From Calidifontibacillus erzurumensis (GTDB lineage Bacteria; Bacillota; Bacilli; Bacillales; Bacillaceae_J): a stretch of 64,000 nt of DNA. The stretch spans positions 62,001-126,000 of the forward strand of contig NZ_JABTTE010000002.1 of NCBI RefSeq assembly GCF_013303125.1, written 5' to 3'. The translations under genes and the position numbers were made by a program. Each line of letters begins with the position of its first letter. Position 1 is the first letter of the stretch. Below, in pieces: positions 35,178 to 43,578 of this stretch. The notes under the pieces were generated by a model that did no database searches, was not told the origin of the DNA, and saw only the letters and a program-made list of their open reading frames with translations.

Positions 35178-36254
35178 ATGAACAAAATTTTGAAAAGCAA
35201 AGTTGCATTGATCGTAATTTTAGCGCTTCTATTAGTAATGTCTGCTTGTGGAGGTACGCAAAAAACTTCAGAAAATAAAGATTCAGGTACTTCCGAAGAT
35301 ACTGGCAAAACTCACAATTTAATAATTTCTCATTTCTTGCCAGGTAACCATCCGATTCAAACAGAATTATTTGAAGAGTTTGGCAATACATTGAATGAAA
35401 AAACAAATGGTAGAATTACTCAAGAATTATACCCTTCTAACGCTCTTGGAGATGCTGGTGCCCACTATGATATGGCTGTAACAGGTGAAGCTGATATTGC
35501 ATTAAGCGTTTATGGATATACTCCAGGTCGTTTCCCTTCTGTATCAGTCCTAGAATTGCCGTTTTTAGCGGAATCAGCAGTTCATGGTTCGAAAATTGTT
35601 CAAACTTTATATGAAGAGTTTCCTGAAATTCAAGCAGAACATTCAGAAACCCATCCATTGTTCATATTCACTGCAGAACCTGCTCAGCTTTTAAGTGTTA
35701 AACATCGTATTGAAAAGCCGGAAGATCTTAAAGGATTACGCGTGCGCACACCGTCACCAACTGGAAGTGCTATTTTAGAAGCATTAGGAGCAACAGCTGT
35801 ATCAATGCCAATGGGTGATGTATATGAAGCGTTGCAAAGAGGTGTCGTTGATGCAGCAATGGTTCCATTAGAAACATTAAAGAACTACAACTTCCATGAA
35901 ATTGTAAAATATGTAACGATTGGTAACTTTTCAGCTACTCCTTTCTATGCAGTTATGAATAAACAAACTTATGACAGTTTTTCTGATAGTGATAAGCAAT
36001 TAGTTGATAGTTTGTCAGGTATTCCTATGTCTGAAAAAGCTGGGGCTATTTTCGACCGTGACGGTCAAACTGGTTTAGAGCTAGCCAAAAATAATGGTGC
36101 AGAGATTATTGAATTAACTGGCGACAATTTGGCACCTTGGCAAAAGGCTTTAGAATCAGTTGCAAAAAAATGGGTTGAAGATATGAAAGCGAAAGGGCTT
36201 CCTGCACAAGAAATCTATGACCGTGCAGTTGAATTGAAATCAGAATTAAAGTAA
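35178..36254 (+). CDS. TRAP transporter solute-binding lipoprotein (DctP family), HPA module
   Basis: A 358-residue DctP-type binding protein with a lipoprotein signal peptide (lipobox M-S-A-C, Cys24). The core LKGLRVRTPSPTGSAILEALGA and QRGVVDAAMVPLETL matches the protein at 26287, but that one lacks the lipobox. It leads the second TRAP operon, between the GntR regulator and the MFS gene; HPA or a related aryl acetate is the probable substrate by context. Confidence 0.9.
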   Translation: MNKILKSKVALIVILALLLVMSACGGTQKTSENKDSGTSEDTGKTHNLIISHFLPGNHPIQTELFEEFGNTLNEKTNGRITQELYPSNALGDAGAHYDMAVTGEADIALSVYGYTPGRFPSVSVLELPFLAESAVHGSKIVQTLYEEFPEIQAEHSETHPLFIFTAEPAQLLSVKHRIEKPEDLKGLRVRTPSPTGSAILEALGATAVSMPMGDVYEALQRGVVDAAMVPLETLKNYNFHEIVKYVTIGNFSATPFYAVMNKQTYDSFSDSDKQLVDSLSGIPMSEKAGAIFDRDGQTGLELAKNNGAEIIELTGDNLAPWQKALESVAKKWVEDMKAKGLPAQEIYDRAVELKSELK

Positions 36255-36279
36255 TTGTCAGAAAGTGGTGGTACATCCA

Positions 36280-36831
36280 ATGGGGAAAATTATTAAACTC
36301 CTAACAAAAGGGCTACATAGTGTAGCCCAAATCATTTTATTAGTCATGATGTTATTAATTACGTTTGATGTATTAGGTCGTTGGCTTTTTAACCATCCAA
36401 TCAAGGGGACGGTAGATGTAACCGAGATTGCTTTATGTATGATCGTGTTTTTAAGTATTGGTTATGCTCATTTACAAAAAGTTCATATAACCATTGATTT
36501 TGTCGTTGATAAACTTTCAAAAAAAGTTCAACTCATATTTGATATTGTAATTAATATTTTAATAGCCGCTGTGATGGGAATTATCACATATAGTTTGTGG
36601 CAAAATGCTGATCGACTAATGAGATCGGGTACAGTTTCAAGTGACTTAAATCTTCCTATTTATATATTCTCTATTTTAGCAGCAATCGGAACAATTATTT
36701 TTTCACTAATTGCTATTTTATTTGCGATCGAAAACTCGCGGAAAATATTAAAAAGTACAAAGGTTAAAGATGAAAATTTTAGAGTAAACAGCACTTTTTC
36801 ACAACAGGCGGTGAATAGCAATGAGTCCTGA
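36280..36831 (+). CDS. TRAP transporter small permease (DctQ family), HPA module
   Basis: A 183-residue four-span DctQ protein with ITFDVLGRWLFNHPIKGTVD near residue 28. The ATG at 36280, 9 bases after AAAGTGGTGG, is used. Compared with the paralogous operon at 27362, the end differs by one A: TAGCAAATGAG there ends the gene, while TAGCAATGAG here reads on for four residues (NSNES) and overlaps the dctM gene by 11 bases. Confidence 0.88.
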   Translation: MGKIIKLLTKGLHSVAQIILLVMMLLITFDVLGRWLFNHPIKGTVDVTEIALCMIVFLSIGYAHLQKVHITIDFVVDKLSKKVQLIFDIVINILIAAVMGIITYSLWQNADRLMRSGTVSSDLNLPIYIFSILAAIGTIIFSLIAILFAIENSRKILKSTKVKDENFRVNSTFSQQAVNSNES

Positions 36832-38125
36832 AATGATTGGTGTACTAGGAATTGCAGCTTTAATCGTATTATTTATGTTAAGAATACCAGTTGGAATTTC
36901 GCTGCTAATGGTTGGCCTTGTAGGTACTGCATTAATAAGAGGCTTAGATATTGCAATTATCCAATCAGGACGTACCGCATTTGACACAGCGAGCAGCTAT
37001 ACGTTGAGCGTAATTCCGTTGTTTATACTTATGGGGATGATCTTATCCTATTCCGGTTTAGGAGGCGACCTTTATAAAGCGGTCGATAGCTGGATGGGGC
37101 ATTTAAAAGGTGGCCTTGCAATGGCAACGATTGGTACATCCGCCATTTTTTCTTCCATTTCAGGCTCCCTTAATGCAACAACGATGACAGTTGGTAAAAT
37201 TACATTGCCCGAAATGGAAAAATACAATTATAAACCGAAATTATCGACGGCATGTGTAGCCGCAGGCGGTACTTTAGGCGTCTTAATACCTCCAAGTGTT
37301 GTTCTTGTGTTATATGGAATTTTAACAAGGGAGCCGATCGGTAAACTCCTTATAGCTGGTATTATTCCAGGGATTGTCCAAATTATCCTTTTTTTCTTAA
37401 CAATCTATATTCTCGTACGCCGCGATCCATCCTTGGCTCCTGTAAGAGAGGAAAAAGCTTCATTTGGAGTTAAGGTCAGGTCACTTCTAAAAATATGGCC
37501 ATTCTTTTGCATATTTGGTATTAGTATTGGAGGGATTTATTTAGGAGTATTTACCCCGACTGAAGCAGCTGCCATTGGTGCATCCAGTGCCCTGTTATTT
37601 GCATTAATAACTAGAAAAGTTGATTTTAACAAATTAAAAATTTCATTTAATGAAACTGTTCGTCTAACTGCCTACATCTTTTTAATTTTAATTGGCGCCA
37701 CACTTTTTAGCCAGTTTTTAACGGTCAGCAGAATTCCCGTTACTATTACAAGTTATGTAGGTACATTAGACTTGAATCCGTACCTCATATTAATATTCAT
37801 TTTATTTTCCTTGTTTTTATTAGGGTGTTTTATTGATGGTTTATCAATCCTTGTTTTAACCTTGCCGATCATTTATCCGATTGTAACGGATTTAGGATTT
37901 AATGGAATTTGGTTTGGGGTCATTATGGTTATTATTACAAATATTGGAGCATTGACTCCACCACTAGGTGTCAGTGTTTATGATGTAAAAGGTGTCGCTC
38001 CACATGTTCCAATTGAAACGATTTTTAAAGGAATTATTCCAATGTTGTTAGCGATGATTGCTTGTATTGTCGTTCTTGTTATTTTCCCTGATTTAGTTAC
38101 GGTATTACCGAATTTGATGAAGTAA
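36821..38125 (+). CDS. TRAP transporter large permease (DctM family), HPA module
   Basis: A 434-residue large permease, the same length as the paralogue at 27916, beginning MSPEMIGVLGIAALIVLFML against MSPELIGVLGLIILLVLIFL. Key segments SSISGSLNATTMTVGKI, AAGGTLGVLIPPSVV and FTPTEAAAIGAS are present. It overlaps dctQ. The pair of TRAP operons clearly arose by duplication. Confidence 0.92.
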   Translation: MSPEMIGVLGIAALIVLFMLRIPVGISLLMVGLVGTALIRGLDIAIIQSGRTAFDTASSYTLSVIPLFILMGMILSYSGLGGDLYKAVDSWMGHLKGGLAMATIGTSAIFSSISGSLNATTMTVGKITLPEMEKYNYKPKLSTACVAAGGTLGVLIPPSVVLVLYGILTREPIGKLLIAGIIPGIVQIILFFLTIYILVRRDPSLAPVREEKASFGVKVRSLLKIWPFFCIFGISIGGIYLGVFTPTEAAAIGASSALLFALITRKVDFNKLKISFNETVRLTAYIFLILIGATLFSQFLTVSRIPVTITSYVGTLDLNPYLILIFILFSLFLLGCFIDGLSILVLTLPIIYPIVTDLGFNGIWFGVIMVIITNIGALTPPLGVSVYDVKGVAPHVPIETIFKGIIPMLLAMIACIVVLVIFPDLVTVLPNLMK

Positions 38126-38127
38126 AA

Positions 38128-38177
38128 AGAAAGAATTTAGAGAGGAGCTATAAAATGATAGCTTCTTTCTCTCTTTA
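38128..38177 (+). terminator. Imperfect hairpin between TRAP operon and MFS gene
   Basis: AGAGAGGAGCTA pairs with TAGCTTCTTTCTCTCT with a bulge. The T tract is short, so it may end the TRAP transcript only partly. Confidence 0.45.
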
Positions 38178-38193
38178 AGGTGGAATGAGAATT

Positions 38194-39450
38194 TTGAAAG
38201 ATATTGTCGAACAAAACAGTTCTAAGCTTCAAAATCTATTAAAAAGGGGCGGTTTGTTATTATTATTAGGTACATTGACTGCAATCGCTCCTATTTCAAC
38301 AGATATTTATTTGCCATCTTTTCCGTTCATAACCGAAGAATTTAAGACGATTCCATCGAAAACGCAGCTTAGTTTGACAGCCGGATTAATAGGGTTAGCT
38401 TTTGGTCAGTTGTTTTTTGGTCCGATTAGTGATATTTATGGGAGAAAAAAGCCGCTAATGATAGCGATGATTATATATGCAATAGCATCATTCCTTTGTG
38501 GAATTGCAACTTCCATTTGGATGTTCATTTTTTTCCGTTTGCTCCAAGGGCTTGCAGGAGCAGGTGGTGTAGTCATTGCCCGTGCTTGTGTGCGTGATCT
38601 TTATTCAGGTTCACAATTGACAAAAATTTATGCCATTATGATGTTAGTTGTCGGGATCGCTCCAATTGTAGCACCGGTTATCGGGGGACAACTGCTTCTT
38701 CTTATCCCATGGAATGGAATTTTTATTATCCTTTCTATTCTAGGCGTTGTTTTATTGTTTGCAGTATTGTTTGCTTTATCTGAAACGTTGGGGAAAGAAA
38801 AACGGTTAAAAGGCGGTTTAAAAAATACGTTTACAACGTTTTTAAGTTTAATTCGACATCGAATTTTTATTGGTTACGCACTTACCCAAGGTCTTATTTT
38901 TGCATCGATGTTTGCTTATATTTCCGGTTCATCATTTGTTTATCAGGACATTTTCGGAGTGTCTCCGCAAGTTTATAGCTTTCTTTTTGGATTAAATGCA
39001 ATTGGCTTGATGACTGCCACACAAATTACAGGTAGACTTGCTGGGAAAATCAGTGAATCAAAATTACTTGTGTTTGGTCTTGGATATGCTCTAATTGGTG
39101 GAATTTCTTTACTAATTTCCATTTTAACAGAAGCTGGAATTGTTGCGGTTGCTATAAGTTTGTTTGTTTGCATATCTGCAGTTGGTATTGTTAGTACAAC
39201 TTGTTTTACATTAGCGATGGAAAGTCAAGGTGGAAAAGCGGGGAGCGCTTCAGCATTATTAGGATTAATGCAATTTACAATCGGAGGACTCATTGCACCA
39301 ATTGTAGGTATTGCTGGAAGTCAAACCGCATTACCGATGGGGATTGCAATCGTTTCGTGTGAAATCGGGGGAATCTTATTTTATATTACACTTGTCCACC
39401 GCGCAAAAACCCAACAGATTGATGTGAAAAATGAAAAACTATCGATTTAA
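38194..39450 (+). CDS. MFS transporter, Bcr/CflA drug or small-molecule family
   Basis: A membrane transporter of about 418 residues and 12 spans. The Bcr/CflA-family signature PISTDIYLPSFPFI is near the start, followed by the loop motif GPISDIYGRKKPL and RLLQGLAGAGGVVIARACVRD. Family members export or import small molecules by proton antiport. TTG at 38194, 10 bases after AAGGTGG, is preferred; an ATG at 38185 lies only one base after it. It sits between TRAP genes and the aromatic-sensing regulator and may move HPA or export toxic catechols; the direction of transport is not readable. Confidence 0.82.
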   Translation: MKDIVEQNSSKLQNLLKRGGLLLLLGTLTAIAPISTDIYLPSFPFITEEFKTIPSKTQLSLTAGLIGLAFGQLFFGPISDIYGRKKPLMIAMIIYAIASFLCGIATSIWMFIFFRLLQGLAGAGGVVIARACVRDLYSGSQLTKIYAIMMLVVGIAPIVAPVIGGQLLLLIPWNGIFIILSILGVVLLFAVLFALSETLGKEKRLKGGLKNTFTTFLSLIRHRIFIGYALTQGLIFASMFAYISGSSFVYQDIFGVSPQVYSFLFGLNAIGLMTATQITGRLAGKISESKLLVFGLGYALIGGISLLISILTEAGIVAVAISLFVCISAVGIVSTTCFTLAMESQGGKAGSASALLGLMQFTIGGLIAPIVGIAGSQTALPMGIAIVSCEIGGILFYITLVHRAKTQQIDVKNEKLSI

Positions 39451-39474
39451 GTACAGTCGAAAGGAGGAGATCTT

Positions 39475-41352
39475 TTGTTAAACTATGCTCAATATAAAAA
39501 GACAGATGGAGCAATATTCATGGATAATGAACGCATCTTGCTTACTCCTTCCTCGGTATTCGGTACGTTAAGAAAAGAATTAATTGATAATATCGGCATT
39601 GAGAGAGTGAAAGGCTTTTTGCTTAGGTATGGTTGGAATCTCGGTGCATATGATGCTGAAAAAGTTTTGAGAGCAAATCGGTTTTCTTCGATAGGCGAGA
39701 TATTAAAACAAGGTCCTATCCAGCATATGGAAAAAGGATATACAAAGGTTAATACGATACGAACAGATATTGAATGGGATGAAATAAACCAAAAAGTAAA
39801 AACGGTTTTCGTGGAAGGCGAATGGATTAATTCTTATGAAGCGGAAGAACATCTTCGTCAATTTGGAATTACCCATACGCCTATTTGCTATACACTTCTT
39901 GGTTATGCAAGCGGTTATTATTCTACGATTTGTGGCCATAAAGTTATATTTAAAGAAGTTGCTTGCAAGGGCATGGGAATGAGCCATTGTAAGTATATTG
40001 GAAAATCACTCCATGCTTGGTTTGGGGAAGCTGATGAAGAGGTTAAATATTATGATAATCCTACGATTGTTAAAGAACTAGAAAGAACTTATGAAGCGCT
40101 TCTCCAAGAAAGAAACAATTTGTCAAAAGCAACGGCAATTAGTAAGCGGATTACTCAAGAATTGGTGAATGGACGTGACTTGCAATATATTTGCGATGTT
40201 GTTTATGAAATTATAAATATTCCTATGCTCATTGAAGATCTTCAATTCAGAGACTATGCATACAGCGGATTGTCACAACAGGAGTTATTAACTGTACAAG
40301 AAGATTTTAAAGATTGGATTCAAAATCAAAATATTAACCAAGGTTTTCTTGATTATTCAACTGTAACAAAAATTAAAGCAAATCACCATGTTCGCCTACT
40401 TACACCGATTAGGATTCAAAAGAAAATTTTTGGATATTGTTCCTTTATTTACAAAGGTGAAGAGGAATCATTTTCTGATCTAGATTATATGGTTTTAGAC
40501 CGCCTATCTTTTATTGCCGCACTTCATTTATTAAACGAAAAAACTAGTTTTGAAGCGATGGAACGTATGAAAGGCCATTTTTTAGAACAAGTTTTAAATG
40601 GCCAATTTTTAACGAAAAAAGAAATTTTTAAAAGGGGAAGATTTATCAATATTGATCTGGAGCTTCCATTTTATTTGATGATCCTTAAATATCAATATCC
40701 AGATGAATGTCTGAAAAAGGAACTAGTGTTTCATGAAGAAATGTTGGAAACTACTTTGCAATATTTTAAACAACATGAGATGAATGTAATTATTGGGCAG
40801 CGTGCTGGAAATAATGTTTTATTTGTACAGCCAAATAACTATAAAAATGGTATTCTACAATTTTGTCAAGAATTTGCTTCGTATTTAACAGGAAAATATA
40901 AAGGAGCTTTATTTCAAATCGGAATTAGTTCTCTAGGTGAAGATATTGAGAAAGCATCTGAATACTATAAAGAAGCTTTGAGCGCTTTAGAGATGACAAA
41001 TTTACAACGTAAAGTTGTATCGTTTGAAGAGCTCGGAATACTTGGGATGTTAATTCATACGAAGGATGATCAAGCTTTAATCCAAAGAGCAAAGTCGGTT
41101 ATAGGCCCTTTAATGAACAATAATGGCGTTAAGGGGCCTGAATTGGTCAGGACATTGTATGTTTTTCTACAAAATGGGGGAAATCTTGAGCGGACAATGG
41201 AAGAATTGCTGCTCTCAAAAACTGGATTAAGATATCGAATTCAAAAAATAGAAAGTGTATTAGGTGTCGATTTAAGGGATCCAGATGTTAGCTATCATTT
41301 GCGGTTGACACTTCAAGTCCTCCTGTTAAAAGGAGAGTTAAAGTTTGATTGA
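39475..41352 (+). CDS. Aromatic-sensing regulator: XylR_N and V4R domains joined to a PucR-type output
   Basis: A 625-residue protein with an unusual build. The first 100 or so residues resemble XylR_N, the aromatic-effector domain of XylR/DmpR (ERILLTPSSVFGTLRKELID, RVKGFLLRYGWNLG). The V4R domain follows at about 120-190 (LLGYASGYYSTICGH, VACKGMGMSHCKYIGKSL with zinc-type Cys residues). A coiled-coil linker (ELERTYEALLQERNNLSKAT) leads to a PucR/CdaR-like middle part and C-terminal HTH_30 (GGNLERTMEELLLSKTGLRYRIQ). There is no sigma-54 AAA+ domain. TTG start 6 bases after AAAGGAGGA. It lies just before hpaB and probably activates it on sensing HPA or a phenol. Confidence 0.83.
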   Translation: MLNYAQYKKTDGAIFMDNERILLTPSSVFGTLRKELIDNIGIERVKGFLLRYGWNLGAYDAEKVLRANRFSSIGEILKQGPIQHMEKGYTKVNTIRTDIEWDEINQKVKTVFVEGEWINSYEAEEHLRQFGITHTPICYTLLGYASGYYSTICGHKVIFKEVACKGMGMSHCKYIGKSLHAWFGEADEEVKYYDNPTIVKELERTYEALLQERNNLSKATAISKRITQELVNGRDLQYICDVVYEIINIPMLIEDLQFRDYAYSGLSQQELLTVQEDFKDWIQNQNINQGFLDYSTVTKIKANHHVRLLTPIRIQKKIFGYCSFIYKGEEESFSDLDYMVLDRLSFIAALHLLNEKTSFEAMERMKGHFLEQVLNGQFLTKKEIFKRGRFINIDLELPFYLMILKYQYPDECLKKELVFHEEMLETTLQYFKQHEMNVIIGQRAGNNVLFVQPNNYKNGILQFCQEFASYLTGKYKGALFQIGISSLGEDIEKASEYYKEALSALEMTNLQRKVVSFEELGILGMLIHTKDDQALIQRAKSVIGPLMNNNGVKGPELVRTLYVFLQNGGNLERTMEELLLSKTGLRYRIQKIESVLGVDLRDPDVSYHLRLTLQVLLLKGELKFD

Positions 41353-41440
41353 AAAAAAGACACTAAAGTACTAATTATAGTACTAAAAGTTCTAAAAAAA
41401 TTTTCATTTTAGTCCTTCAATGTCGTAGAAAAACAATGTA

Positions 41441-41455
41441 AAATCGTATATGATA
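41441..41455 (+). promoter_or_regulatory. Partial GntR-type site at the hpaB promoter
   Basis: AATCGTATATGATA keeps the right half-site with the TATGAT -10 box (41449) seen in the other promoters, but the left half is altered and no -35 box lies 17 bases upstream. An activator-dependent promoter is likely. Confidence 0.55.
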
Positions 41456-41531
41456 TTAATCAGAAGATAATTAATATTATAAATAATTTTTATAATCTAA
41501 AAAATCGAAAATCAAAAGGAGGAAGGTTTTC

Positions 41532-43007
41532 ATGCCAGCACGTACAGGAAAACAATACTTGGAGAAATTGAAAAAGGATCGCCGTGAAATTTATTTGGAT
41601 GGGGAAAGAATTGACGATATTACTGAACATCCGGAATTAAAAGGTGCTGCAGAAGCAGTTGCTCATTTATATGATTTACAATACGAGTATCCTGATATTA
41701 TGTTGACTGAAAATGAAAAAGGTGAAAAAGTAGCAACCGCTTTCATGTTCCCGAAAACGAAAGAAGATTTGTGGAAAATTCATAAAGCGTCAAAACTTTG
41801 GTCCGAATATTCTGCGGGAATTATGGGACGCAGCCCAGACTATTTAAATATTACATTTGCATGCTATGCTAGTAGAACAGACGTATGGAGAAAATACGGA
41901 GAAGAAGAAAAAGCTAAAAACTTAGAAAACTACTTTAAATATATTCGTGATAATGACCTATGCTTAACACACTGTATCGTTAACCCACAAGTTGACCGTT
42001 CTGTACCTGAAGCAATGCAAGGGGAAGGTGACTTAGCGTTACACAAAGTTGGTGAAACAGAAGATTCCATTATTGTAAGCGGTGCCAGAATGTTAGGTAC
42101 ATTAGCACCATTCGCTGATGAAATGACGATCTATCCTTCCAGAGCAGGAAAAGGGATTCGTCCAGAAGATACAAAATATGCATTAATGTTTGCGGTTCCA
42201 ATGGATCAACCGGGCATGAAGCTCATTTGCCGTGATTCATTCAGCAAGAAACGTGATACATTTGATTATCCACTATCATCACGTTTTGATGAGCAAGATG
42301 CAATTGTAATCTTTGATAATGCACACATTCCGAAAGAGCGTGTATTCATTGATGGAAATACTGAATTATATCGTGCTGTTACAGATGAAGTAAACTGGGG
42401 CGCTTATATCGTATTCCAAGCAATGACAAGAGCGCTTACAAAATTAGAATTCTTGTTTGGTATCGGACACATGATTGCTGATATGAATGGTGTAAACGCT
42501 TTCGATCATATTAAAGAAAAACTTGGTGAGATTTGGCAATACAAAGAATTAACACGTTCCGCTATTGTTTCAGCCATTGAAGGCGCGAAGGAAAACGGTG
42601 TTAATGGCGTCTTAGTACCAGATGCTAGACCATTAACTGCTCTAAGGGGTTGTATGCCAAAATGGATTCCAAGATCAATCGAATTAATTCAATTGATCGG
42701 CGGCGGTGGATTCTTATGTACACCATCTAGAAAAGATATGCAAGGTCCATTACGTCCATATATCGATAAATACTATCAAGCAAGAAATAAATCTGCACTT
42801 GAAAAGATTAAAGTTAATCGCTTAGCTTGGGACTTCATCGGATCAGACCTAGCTGGCCGCGGTGAACTATATGAGCGTTTCTATCTAGTAGATTCATTCC
42901 GTGTAACAATGGATACGTACACTAACGCTGATAAGACTGCTGAAATTGCGCTCGTTAAGAGATTTTTAGATCAAATGGTTTTAGAAGAAGAAAAAGAATT
43001 AGTTTAA
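41532..43007 (+). CDS. hpaB: 4-hydroxyphenylacetate 3-monooxygenase, oxygenase subunit
   Basis: A 491-residue FADH2-dependent oxygenase of the HpaB family (acyl-CoA dehydrogenase-like fold), which hydroxylates 4-hydroxyphenylacetate to 3,4-dihydroxyphenylacetate with reduced flavin from HpaC. Family segments RTGKQYLEKLKKDRREIYLD at the N-terminus, GIMGRSPDYLN near residue 97, CLTHCIVNPQVDRS near 150 and LIGGGGFLCTPSRKD near 390 are all present. AAAGGAGGAAGG ribosome binding site. It is a single-gene unit, with the reductase gene in a separate divergent-facing unit at 44480. Confidence 0.96.
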   Translation: MPARTGKQYLEKLKKDRREIYLDGERIDDITEHPELKGAAEAVAHLYDLQYEYPDIMLTENEKGEKVATAFMFPKTKEDLWKIHKASKLWSEYSAGIMGRSPDYLNITFACYASRTDVWRKYGEEEKAKNLENYFKYIRDNDLCLTHCIVNPQVDRSVPEAMQGEGDLALHKVGETEDSIIVSGARMLGTLAPFADEMTIYPSRAGKGIRPEDTKYALMFAVPMDQPGMKLICRDSFSKKRDTFDYPLSSRFDEQDAIVIFDNAHIPKERVFIDGNTELYRAVTDEVNWGAYIVFQAMTRALTKLEFLFGIGHMIADMNGVNAFDHIKEKLGEIWQYKELTRSAIVSAIEGAKENGVNGVLVPDARPLTALRGCMPKWIPRSIELIQLIGGGGFLCTPSRKDMQGPLRPYIDKYYQARNKSALEKIKVNRLAWDFIGSDLAGRGELYERFYLVDSFRVTMDTYTNADKTAEIALVKRFLDQMVLEEEKELV

Positions 43008-43029
43008 TGAATAATAGTTAGCAAGTTTA

Positions 43030-43060
43030 GGGGCTGTCCAGAAATTGGATAGCCCCTAAC
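43030..43060 (+). terminator. Hairpin after hpaB
   Basis: GGGGCTGTCCA and TTGGATAGCCCC form a stable stem 23 bases past the hpaB stop, but only a short T tail follows. Confidence 0.55.
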
Positions 43061-43341
43061 ATGTTGATAAAATAAGTTTTAAAGAATTGAGAGTAAGTGA
43101 TATTTAAAAACCGGAAATAGCCCTTTATGGAAAGTCCCTAATATTACATTCTAATAATGATATATTAGAAAAATCAAAAGAAAACTTGTTTCAAATCAAT
43201 AAATAATTATTAATAGTTGTAACCCCATTTTCAGTTAATAAAGTTCGATGCTTAAATTAAGCTGAAATAGTCCATATTGATTTTCGTATGTGTAATTACT
43301 AAAGTTGATTATTATTGGCTCTGGATTTTCAAGAACACGCT

Positions 43342-43474
43342 TTATATATATTCATACCTATGCTGCACAGGTATTTCAGAAAGCTCAATTACATCACCTA
43401 CCTCCATATATTTCTCCAAGTAGACGAAAAAATGATAATCACCAAAACCGCCAACTCCGGAAATATAACTACAA
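43342..43474 (-). pseudogene. Possible C-terminal remnant of an unknown gene
   Basis: On the minus strand an open stretch of about 43 codons ends at a stop at 43342 and reads ISGVGGFGDYHFFVYL, then EKYMEVGDVIELSEIPVQ and HRYEYI. It looks like a genuine protein C-terminus, but it has no start or ribosome binding site and is closed upstream by a TAG. I do not know the family. The rest of 43061-43540 shows nothing I recognise. Confidence 0.35.
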
Positions 43475-43540
43475 TACTATTCATCAATTAATAAAATTTT
43501 AGTTAGCATAAAATTAATATATTGGATTGTGAATTAAACA

Positions 43541-43578
43541 AAAAAACACCTAGACTGCATGAGTCCAGGTGTTTTTAT
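43541..43578. terminator. Terminator after the FAD synthetase-like gene
   Basis: AACACCTAGACT and AGTCCAGGTGTT stems with A and T runs on both sides; it directly follows the stop of the minus-strand gene. Confidence 0.8.

Noticed and set aside
43030-43060. Insertion sequence end (GGGGCTGTCC type)
   Set aside because: It is half of a hairpin placed just after hpaB and no transposase or second end is seen, so a terminator is simpler.
43305-43502. A 65-codon plus-strand open frame after hpaB
   Set aside because: No ribosome binding site and an amino acid make-up unlike a real protein; the minus strand over the same bases looks more coding-like.
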